The notes under the pieces were generated by a model. It did no database searches. It had not been told where the DNA came from and saw only the letters and a list, made by a program, of their open reading frames with translations. Below are positions 1 to 6,014 of a stretch of DNA of 14,527 bases, piece after piece; position 1 is the first letter of the stretch; each line of letters begins with the position of its first letter. The stretch lies in NCBI GenBank assembly GCA_002399235.1, contig DHDH01000028.1, positions 137,666 through 152,192 of the forward strand, given 5' to 3'. Source of the DNA: Firmicutes bacterium UBA4881. GTDB lineage: Bacteria > Bacillota > DTU065. A program made the translations under genes and the position numbers.

Positions 1-137
1 TTTAGGCAAACCAAAGCTAATATTGTCTGGCTGATGTTTAGGGTCCAAAAGTAAATCTGGAAGATTTGTTGTACTCGTTTAAGGATAAGAACAGGAAATT
101 CAACTTTTAACACCAATAAAGCAGGTGTAATAAAAGC
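1..137. other. Left edge, no supported gene
   Basis: Two short minus-strand frames stay open to the window edge (about 45 and 23 codons), but neither has a start or a recognisable motif. They could be the tail of a gene or a degraded element continuing outside the window. Nothing firmer can be said. Confidence 0.3.
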
Positions 138-162
138 AGTCTAATTTTTTACTAATTAGGCT
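138..162 (-). terminator. Weak terminator-like hairpin downstream of the decayed gene pair
   Basis: A 9-bp stem with one G-U pair and a 7-nt loop is followed on the minus strand by GCTTTTATT. The stem is AT-rich, so it is weak. It lies 30 nt beyond the stop of the last remnant gene, where a terminator would be expected. Confidence 0.3.
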
Positions 163-191
163 TCAGCTTGACGCACAAACAATGCTAGGTA

Positions 192-754
192 TTATTTAAA
201 ACGTTCTATCATGACCTGGTTTTTAAAATAATAATACTTATCTCCATTACACCCTTCGAGAACAATTTGATTTTCTGAATAACTTACGACTGGCCAATAT
301 ATTATCTTCTGATTCACATTACATTGGTTTGGTATAAAATCATCTTCATTTATGTAGGGATGCGTTATCTCTGTCGTAATGTTTTGTTTCCAGTCTAAAA
401 CTCCCTTATTATATCTAATACGGAAGTATTGTTCTCCCCCAACCATTCCCTTGTCACAGGTATTATATACGCTTGCACCACAATAAATATTTCTATCTTG
501 AACTTGATAAACATATTGATATCCTTCTGTCTGAACCAGGTAGCAAACTCTATTATCCGATGACAAATCGTTATCCCTTTATTCCATTGTTTTAAACACT
601 TGCCAATGCCTACTTCGGCTATGTCTGCCAAATGATAGTCTAAATCGTCATGGTCAATGTCTTCCCGTTTAAATAATTTAATCGACTCAGAGGAATAGTT
701 TATTTCTAGTGCGCCATCCAAGAATTTACGCTCACAACAATGACACTTTTCTAT
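192..754 (-). pseudogene. Frameshifted remnant of an unrecognised Cys-rich protein
   Basis: The minus-strand frame reads from about 754 (residues EKCHCCERKFLDGALEIN) to about 577. It then continues sensibly only in another frame, SSDNRVCYLVQTEG and onward, to the stop at 192. Adding one G to the GGG run at 575-577 would join the halves as WNKG-DNDLSSDNR, giving roughly 188 residues. The N-terminus has a CHCC cluster that could bind metal. No canonical start with a ribosome binding site is visible: an AAAAGGA motif precedes an ATA codon at 752-754, and a TTG lies at 719-721. I do not recognise the family. The frameshift could be a real mutation or a homopolymer sequencing error. The neighbouring gene upstream is also broken, which favours decay. 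Confidence 0.45.
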
Positions 755-768
755 CTTAACAGGTCCTT

Positions 769-1050
769 TTAGAATGTGGATGTTTTCAACTCTTTAATTA
801 TCGTGTTGTCAGAACTAATGATTTGCCCTTGTTGACCAACTGCTGCATATTGTACGGTATTTAAATTTGTATTTAATTTAACAACACCAATCGTTTCAAC
901 TTTACCTTCGTTTCCATTTTCGCTTATTTTATTACAGAGGCTTGTTAAATAACTTTGATTATCTTCCTGGTCATATCAAAAAATAAACTCCAACTTCGTA
1001 GTCTTCAATATTTCGATATCTTTAGCACTATAAACTCCTAATAACCCCAT
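769..1050 (-). pseudogene. Small unrecognised ORF with an in-frame TGA
   Basis: An ATG at 1048-1050 with a good ribosome binding site (AGGGGG, 8 nt upstream) opens a 93-codon frame starting MGLLGVYSAKDIEILKTTK. It is interrupted once, by TGA at 976-978 (context IF-stop-YDQED), and then runs on coherently to TAA at 769-771. The downstream half (GVVKLNTNLNTVQYAAVGQQ) looks like real protein. A TGG-to-TGA change at a tryptophan is the simplest explanation. No homologue is recognised. Together with the frameshifted gene just downstream it forms a decaying two-gene unit. Confidence 0.4.
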
Positions 1051-1213
1051 CTTGTTTTCCCCCTAAATTTGATCAGACTTAAATTTGTCAGGTTATAAAT
1101 AACTATTTTTACGTCAATTAAAACTGCAACAGAAAAACTTTTATACAATCATAAATTAGTTTTCAGCAATAAAAACAATCGACCTTTATCGACTTTTTAG
1201 ATTATGTTTAGAT

Positions 1214-1240
1214 ATAAAAAAAGACAACCGATCGGTTGTC
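1214..1240 (-). terminator. Intrinsic terminator of the dipeptidase gene
   Basis: A perfect 18-nt palindrome, GACAACCGATCGGTTGTC (1223-1240), is followed on the minus strand by a run of seven T. The first stem base is the last base of the dipeptidase TAG stop codon, so stop and terminator are fused. Confidence 0.85.
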
Positions 1241-2151
1241 TACAAGGATATTGTTTTTCTGAACAGTCTCTCTAAATTCCCGCCTAAAATATTAGCACAT
1301 TCATCTTTATTAAATCCTTTTTCTTCTAATACTTCTTCTAAGGTAAGCCATTTGCCAATATGCTCTAAACCACTTGGAGGTTTAGAAATGCCTAGGTAAT
1401 CAGAACCAATACCCACATGCTCTACACCAATCAATTCTGCGAGATAACTAATCTGTTCTACCACAGAATTGATCGTAGGCTGCGCTAAAAATTCTGTACA
1501 AAAGTTAACAGCAATAACTCCACCTTTTTCTGCTAATGCTTTTAGCTGCTCGTCTTTGAGATTACGAGGATGGGGATGTAGTACGTAGGCATTAGAATGC
1601 GAAGCTATCACAGGATTATTAGCTTTCTCTAAAACACTCCAGAAACTACCTTCACTAAGATGGGAAACATCAAGAATTATTGGCAATTTAGAAGCTGTTG
1701 CTAAGATGTCCAAGCCTCTTTTAGTTAAACCACCTTGATATTCTTCTAAACAGCCTGTTGCTAAATGATTTTGGTGATTCCAAGCAAAAGATAGCATACG
1801 TACACCTAATCTATAAAAAGCATACAAATCTTCGGGAGAAGAAATTGGTTCGCCCCCCTCAATGGCTAAAAGCGCTTTTTTGCCTGGTTTATCAAGATCC
1901 TTTGCCTCTAGAATGGGAGTAAACTCGTTTTGTGTTGCTAATTGCCAAAATATACCTGCCATCTGTAGTGCTTTAGCTTCTTTTTGATGAGGTAAATATT
2001 TTTCTGCTACATAAATAGCTGTTACTAAGAGATCCGGCCCACCAAGATGCCATCTAGATTTAGTTATCTGTGCTTCTTGCCCTAAATAAAGATCCATCCC
2101 ACTTTCTAGCAAAGCGGAGAGTAAGTCACAATGCCCATCAATACTTAACAC
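1240..2151 (-). CDS. Membrane dipeptidase family protein (peptidase M19)
   Basis: A 303-aa metal-dependent dipeptidase of the renal dipeptidase (M19) family, which hydrolyses dipeptides with a binuclear zinc centre. Visible family marks are the N-terminal DGHCDLL with the first metal ligands (H7, D9), the EGGEP segment carrying the bridging glutamate, the DVSHLS and ASHSNAYVLHPHPRNL histidine segments, and a C-terminal VGIGSDYLG. The length is somewhat short of the commonest 310-400 aa, as in many clostridial members. The start is GTG at 2149-2151, preceded by GGAGGGAG at ideal spacing. There is no signal peptide, so it is probably cytoplasmic. It follows spoVS after a 10-bp hairpin and ends in a strong terminator. 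Its true substrate is unknown, and a link to sporulation or peptidoglycan peptides is only inferred from position. Confidence 0.9.
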   Translation of the reverse strand: MLSIDGHCDLLSALLESGMDLYLGQEAQITKSRWHLGGPDLLVTAIYVAEKYLPHQKEAKALQMAGIFWQLATQNEFTPILEAKDLDKPGKKALLAIEGGEPISSPEDLYAFYRLGVRMLSFAWNHQNHLATGCLEEYQGGLTKRGLDILATASKLPIILDVSHLSEGSFWSVLEKANNPVIASHSNAYVLHPHPRNLKDEQLKALAEKGGVIAVNFCTEFLAQPTINSVVEQISYLAELIGVEHVGIGSDYLGISKPPSGLEHIGKWLTLEEVLEEKGFNKDECANILGGNLERLFRKTISL

Positions 2152-2169
2152 AACTCTCCCTCCAAATGA

Positions 2170-2201
2170 TTAAAGAGGCAGAGATGCCTCCGCCTCTTTA
2201 A
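2170..2201 (-). terminator. Hairpin between spoVS and the dipeptidase gene
   Basis: A 10-bp perfect stem (TTAAAGAGGC/GCCTCTTTAA) with a 12-nt loop lies just after the spoVS stop. It has no clean T tract on either strand, so it may be a partial terminator or an mRNA-stabilising or processing hairpin that lowers dipeptidase expression relative to spoVS. Confidence 0.5.
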
Positions 2202-2213
2202 TAAAACTTACCC

Positions 2214-2480
2214 TTAACGTGGTTCTACTATAATCTTCATCGCTGTACGTTCTTCACCATCAATAGAGATGTCAGCAAAGGCAGGGATGCAGACCAGATC
2301 CATACCTGTTGGAGCTACAAAGCCTCGGCAGATAATCATAGCTTTAATAGCTTGGTTTACTGCTCCAGCTCCTACTGCCTGAATCTCTGCGGAACCTTTT
2401 TCTCTTAAGACACCTGCTAAGGCCCCGGCTACTGCATTGGGGCTAGACTTTGAAGAAACTTTAAGTACTTCTACTGCCAC
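2214..2480 (-). CDS. spoVS: Stage V sporulation protein SpoVS
   Basis: An 88-aa protein matching the SpoVS/Alba-like family across its whole length (EVLKVSSKSSPNAVAGALAGVL at the start, then GAGAVNQAIKAMII, ARGFVAP-like RGFVAPTGMDL, and a C-terminal DGEERTAMKIIVEP). In Bacillus subtilis SpoVS acts in the progression of sporulation and affects septation and coat assembly. The fold is a small nucleic-acid-binding-like domain. The start is GTG at 2478-2480 with AGGGAGGG upstream. It lies 100 nt downstream of ymdB, with a candidate sigma-H promoter in the gap. The ymdB-spoVS pairing is conserved across spore-forming Firmicutes and supports the call. Confidence 0.97.
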   Translation of the reverse strand: MAVEVLKVSSKSSPNAVAGALAGVLREKGSAEIQAVGAGAVNQAIKAMIICRGFVAPTGMDLVCIPAFADISIDGEERTAMKIIVEPR

Positions 2481-2512
2481 TGATAAGCCCTCCCTGATAG
2501 CATATATATTTA

Positions 2513-2539
2513 ATATTAACCATCTGGTAAATATTTCCT
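2513..2539 (-). promoter_or_regulatory. Candidate sigma-H promoter for spoVS
   Basis: On the minus strand AGGAAAT (2533-2539) is followed after 11 nt by GGTTAATAT (2513-2521). The sigma-H consensus is AGGAWWW, 11-12 nt, RnnGAATWW, so only the G of GAAT differs. Transcription would begin about 25 nt upstream of the spoVS GTG. B. subtilis spoVS is known to be sigma-H dependent, which agrees. Confidence 0.45.
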
Positions 2540-2581
2540 TTTAGAATGGCGGTTTTTTTTATTTTTATTATTCAATTAGCT

Positions 2582-3379
2582 CTACCAAGGTAGTTTATCT
2601 GCTTCCCATTCCATTCTTATTCTCTCTACTTGTAAAGCATTACCACTTTCTTCGTCAATATCAACAATAAGACCACAAAGCCACACTGCGCCTTCGGCTA
2701 TTTCAAAGCGTCTAGGTGTTGCTTCAAGAAATTTACCGATAATAATATCTTTATCAACACCTAAAATACCATCTCTAGGTCCTGTCATACCTAAATCAGT
2801 TTGGTAGGCTGTACCACCACTTAAAATACGCTCATCACCTGTAGGAACATGAGTGTGTGTACCAACCACCACACTAACTAATCCATCTAAGTAATAACCC
2901 ATGGCAGCTTTCTCACTAGTAGCTTCTGCATGAATATCGACAAATATCAAAGATGTTTTTTGGCGTATCTCTTCGACAATTTCCCTAGCTTTTCTAAAAG
3001 GACAATCGATTGCTTCTAAAAATACGCGACCAGCAAGATTAATAACACCTATTTTAAGACCTTTATGTTCAACTATAACGCTGCCAGACCCAGGGGTTCC
3101 CGGTGGATAGTTCGCTGGTCTTAAAAGTCTAGCTTCAGCATCTATAAAAAATCCAATATCACGCTTATCCCAGATGTGATTGCCTGAGGTTATCACATCA
3201 GCGCCAGCTTTGATTAATTCTTGGAAGGTTTCTTCAGTAATACCAAAACCACCTGCTGCGTTCTCACCATTAACTATAACAAAATCAATTTGTTTTTCTT
3301 TTTTCAACTTAGGTAGTATGGATGAGAGGATTCTTCTGCCTGGACGTCCTACAACATCCCCCACTAATAAACAACGCAA
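2582..3379 (-). CDS. ymdB: YmdB-type metallophosphoesterase (cyclic-nucleotide phosphodiesterase family, TIGR00282)
   Basis: A 265-aa dimetal phosphoesterase. In B. subtilis YmdB hydrolyses 2',3'- and 3',5'-cyclic nucleotides and affects the switch between motility, biofilm and sporulation programmes. The family metal motifs are all present: GDVVGRPGR (D8), NGENA (E39, N40), GNHIWD (N67, H68), DIHAEATSEK and GTHTHVPTGD. The length equals the usual 260-266 aa. The start is TTG at 3377-3379 with AGGAGGAG five bases before it. An ATG-initiated start would lose the first metal ligand, so the TTG is well supported. It follows rny across a terminator, so it depends either on read-through or on a weak promoter I could not identify. 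Confidence 0.95.
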   Translation of the reverse strand: MRCLLVGDVVGRPGRRILSSILPKLKKEKQIDFVIVNGENAAGGFGITEETFQELIKAGADVITSGNHIWDKRDIGFFIDAEARLLRPANYPPGTPGSGSVIVEHKGLKIGVINLAGRVFLEAIDCPFRKAREIVEEIRQKTSLIFVDIHAEATSEKAAMGYYLDGLVSVVVGTHTHVPTGDERILSGGTAYQTDLGMTGPRDGILGVDKDIIIGKFLEATPRRFEIAEGAVWLCGLIVDIDEESGNALQVERIRMEWEADKLPW

Positions 3380-3431
3380 AGCTACTCCTCCTACACGCTA
3401 ACTTTTACTTAGCTTATCCATTTAAGATCCA

Positions 3432-3466
3432 GTTAAAAGAAAGCGGAAGGACTCTGCCCTTCCGCT
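3432..3466 (-). terminator. Intrinsic terminator after rny
   Basis: A 9-bp perfect stem (AGCGGAAGG/CCTTCCGCT, 3442-3466) with a 7-nt loop is followed on the minus strand by TTCTTTT. It starts 6 nt after the rny stop. Confidence 0.75.
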
Positions 3467-3471
3467 ACCGA

Positions 3472-5022
3472 TCATTTTGCATATTCTACAGCGCGCGTCT
3501 CCCGTATAACTGTAACCTTGATCTGCCCCGGATATTCCAATTCCTCTTCAATTCTCTTTGAGATATCTCTAGCCAAAAGCGTGCTGTGAACATCATCAAT
3601 ACGATCTGGTTTAACCATAATTCGGATCTCCCGACCAGCCTGGATAGCGTAGGATTTATCGACTCCCTCAAAGGAATCGGCAATCGCTTCTAACTTCTCT
3701 AAACGTTTGATGTATGATTCAAGAGTCTCTCTCCTAGCGCCAGGTCTTGCAGCACTAATAGCGTCAGCAGCTGCAACCAAAACAGCTTCAACTGTCTTTG
3801 CTTCAATATCACCATGATGAGCGGCGATAGCATGAATAACAGCAGGAGATTCCTTATAACGCTTGGCAAGATCAGCACTGATCTGATGGTGGGTTCCTTC
3901 CACTTCCTGATCTGCTGCTTTACCGATATCGTGTAAAAGTCCCGCACGTTTAGCTACATTAACATCTACACCTAATTCAGCGGCCATAAGACCAGCTAAA
4001 TGAGAAACTTCGATAGAATGTTTTAATACATTTTGCCCATAGCTTGTGCGGTAATGGAGACGACCTAAGTACCTGATGAGTTCAGGATGTATCCCGTGAA
4101 CACCAACTTCAAAGGTAGCTTGTTCGCCTTGTTCTCTAATAATAGTTTCAACTTCTTTTTTGGACTTCTCCACCATTTCCTCGATGCGAGCTGGATGAAT
4201 TCGTCCATCGGCAACTAGTTTTTCTAGAGCTAGACGTGCAATCTCTCTACGTACTGGTTCAAAACCAGAGAGAATTACAGCTTCAGGAGTATCATCAATA
4301 ATTAGGTTAATACCAGTTAAAGCTTCTAAAGCTCTGATATTACGACCTTCTCTACCAATAATACGGCCCTTCATTTCATCGTTAGGGAGATTAACTACTG
4401 ATACTGTAGTTTCAGCTACGTGATCAGCAGCACAGCGTTGGATTGCACGAGAAATAATTTCGCGGGCTTTCTTTTCGCCTTCGTCCTTAGCTCTTTCTTC
4501 ATTTTCTTTGATAACATGAGCCATTTCAGTTTCGACTTCTACCCTCACCTGAGAAAGTAAAAGCTCTCTAGCTTCATCACTGGTAAGGTTAGCTAGTCTT
4601 TCGAGCTCTATAACTTCTTTATCGTAGAGCTCTTGTAACTCTGTTTTTTGCTTTTTCAATTCCATTTCTTTGCGATTAACGGCTTCTTCTTTACGCTCAA
4701 AATTATCATTGCGCCGGTCGAGCGCCTCTTCACGCTGAATAAGCCGTCTTTCGACTTGCTGGATTTCGAAACGTCTTTCCTTTATCTCTTGGTCCAGCTC
4801 GAATTTCATCTTTTGTACTTCTTCCCTGGCTTCTACTATGGCTTCCCTTTTTTTGTTTTCAGCTGTTTTTGCTCCGTCGTCTATGATTCTTTTTGCTTCA
4901 ATTTCAGCAGAGCGAATAGCAGCTTCGGCAATAGCTTTACGAACAAAATAGCCAATAGTAACGCCAATGAGGAGACTTATAATACTTGCAATAATTATCC
5001 ACAACATATATTCAGTTTTCAC
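3472..5022 (-). CDS. rny: Ribonuclease Y (membrane-anchored endoribonuclease)
   Basis: RNase Y begins mRNA decay in Firmicutes and is tethered to the membrane. The order seen is: one N-terminal transmembrane helix (YMLWIIIASIISLLIGVTIGYFVRK); a long charged coiled coil with many E, K and R residues over about 150 residues; a KH domain with the GRIIGREGRNIRALE loop; and an HD domain with HSIEVSHLAGLMA and LLHDIGKA metal-binding motifs followed by AAHHGD. From the GTG at 5020-5022 the protein is 516 aa, close to the 520 aa of B. subtilis with a matching N-terminal helix. An ATG at 5056-5058 (528 aa) has no ribosome binding site, and an ATG at 5005-5007 is also possible. The GTG has GGGGAGG very close upstream, so the start remains uncertain. 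A strong promoter precedes it and a terminator follows. Confidence 0.96.
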   Translation of the reverse strand: MKTEYMLWIIIASIISLLIGVTIGYFVRKAIAEAAIRSAEIEAKRIIDDGAKTAENKKREAIVEAREEVQKMKFELDQEIKERRFEIQQVERRLIQREEALDRRNDNFERKEEAVNRKEMELKKQKTELQELYDKEVIELERLANLTSDEARELLLSQVRVEVETEMAHVIKENEERAKDEGEKKAREIISRAIQRCAADHVAETTVSVVNLPNDEMKGRIIGREGRNIRALEALTGINLIIDDTPEAVILSGFEPVRREIARLALEKLVADGRIHPARIEEMVEKSKKEVETIIREQGEQATFEVGVHGIHPELIRYLGRLHYRTSYGQNVLKHSIEVSHLAGLMAAELGVDVNVAKRAGLLHDIGKAADQEVEGTHHQISADLAKRYKESPAVIHAIAAHHGDIEAKTVEAVLVAAADAISAARPGARRETLESYIKRLEKLEAIADSFEGVDKSYAIQAGREIRIMVKPDRIDDVHSTLLARDISKRIEEELEYPGQIKVTVIRETRAVEYAK

Positions 5023-5118
5023 CCCCTCCCCGGGGTCCTTCCCATTCCGACGCGACATTTATACGGCTTGACACTGCAACAATCTTAATAGATTTTTCCT
5101 ATAAGATCGCTGAATAAT

Positions 5119-5148
5119 ATTATATTCCTTGTTACATTGAAATGTCAA
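5119..5148 (-). promoter_or_regulatory. Consensus sigma-A promoter for rny
   Basis: Minus-strand TTGACA (5143-5148) and TATAAT (5119-5124) are both exact consensus hexamers, separated by 18 nt. The -35 box lies inside the last codons of recX (CTTGACATT) and the -10 lies just after its stop. This would give rny its own constitutive transcript with a leader of roughly 90 nt. Confidence 0.8.
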
Positions 5149-5599
5149 GGTTTACTGCCTCTCTTGCCGTTCTATAAACTAGCTGTTTGGGAAACCCCCG
5201 GCGCAGGAGATAACCGCAGAGCTTTTTCAGCTTTTTTGTATTATCTTCTTCCTTTAAACTTTTTACATATTTATTAGCTATTTTAGTAATAATTTCAGCT
5301 TCGAGCTCGTCGGGATACTCCTCTTGTAGGATTAATTCGCTGATTGAGGCCTTTACACCTTTTTGATTGAGTTTTATATATAGCAAACGTTTTCCTTGGG
5401 GATTAAGAAGAAGAGTATCATGTACGAAAGCTCTAGCAAAGCGTTCGTCATTAACAAAACCCTGCTCTTTACCCCATTCTATAGCATCCTCTATTTCTTC
5501 TTCCGAGTGTTTGCTAAGTTTCTTTCTTAGTTCGCTCTCGCTATAAAGTCGCTTAGCAATGAGGCGAGCAAGACTGTTTTTGGCCTTGTTACTCATCAT
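5132..5599 (-). CDS. recX: Regulatory protein RecX
   Basis: A 155-aa all-helical modulator that binds RecA filaments and limits or tunes RecA recombinase and coprotease activity. It shows the repeated three-helix RecX pattern, with LARLIAKRLYSESELRKKL in the first repeat and EWGKEQGFVNDERFARAFVHD in the second, and a final basic RRGFPKQLVYRTAREA segment. Its ATG (5597-5599) overlaps the end of recA by 11 nt, so the two are probably translationally coupled and RecX is made in proportion to spliced or 3'-intact recA message. A second ATG three bases later is an alternative start. Confidence 0.93.
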   Translation of the reverse strand: MMSNKAKNSLARLIAKRLYSESELRKKLSKHSEEEIEDAIEWGKEQGFVNDERFARAFVHDTLLLNPQGKRLLYIKLNQKGVKASISELILQEEYPDELEAEIITKIANKYVKSLKEEDNTKKLKKLCGYLLRRGFPKQLVYRTAREAVNLDISM

Positions 5600-6014
5600 C
5601 TACTTTTGGAGTCTCCTCATCTGATTCCATATGTCCCTTGTAACCCGGTAAAGCAGCTTTTTCGCGAACTTTTGCTTCTAATTCGTTGCAGAGTTCTGGG
5701 TTTTGGCGTAAAAAATCTTTTGCGTTCTCACGGCCTTGTCCTAGGCGTATATCACCATAGGAAAACCAAGAACCACTTTTAGCAACAATTCCTAAATCTG
5801 TTCCCACGTCAAGAATACAACCTTCACGAGATATGCCAGTTCCATAAACAATATCAAATTCAGCTACTAAAAATGGCGGTGCGACTTTATTCTTGACCAC
5901 TTTTACTCTAGTACGGTTACCAACAATATCACTACCCGTTTTAAGAGAATCTATACGCCTTACCTCAAGGCGTACCGAAGCGTAGAACTTTAGAGCTCTA
6001 CCGCCTGGTGTCGT
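5589..6014 (-). CDS. recA: recA exon 4 (C-terminal part, residues 209-349)
   Basis: The frame begins TTPGGRALKFYASVRLEVRRID directly after intron 3 and covers the rest of loop L2, the core and the C-terminal domain (YKGHMESDEE tail) to TAA at 5589-5591. Its last 11 nt overlap recX. Confidence 0.95.
   Translation of the reverse strand, partial: TTPGGRALKFYASVRLEVRRIDSLKTGSDIVGNRTRVKVVKNKVAPPFLVAEFDIVYGTGISREGCILDVGTDLGIVAKSGSWFSYGDIRLGQGRENAKDFLRQNPELCNELEAKVREKAALPGYKGHMESDEETPKVDDE

Noticed and set aside
1..137. Transposase fragment at the left edge
   Set aside because: Short open frames looked faintly like a transposase tail, but no DDE residues, inverted repeats or clear family motif could be found.
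976..978. TGA read as selenocysteine
   Set aside because: No SECIS-like hairpin was recognised after it, there is no redox motif around it, and the neighbouring gene is also broken, so mutation is simpler.
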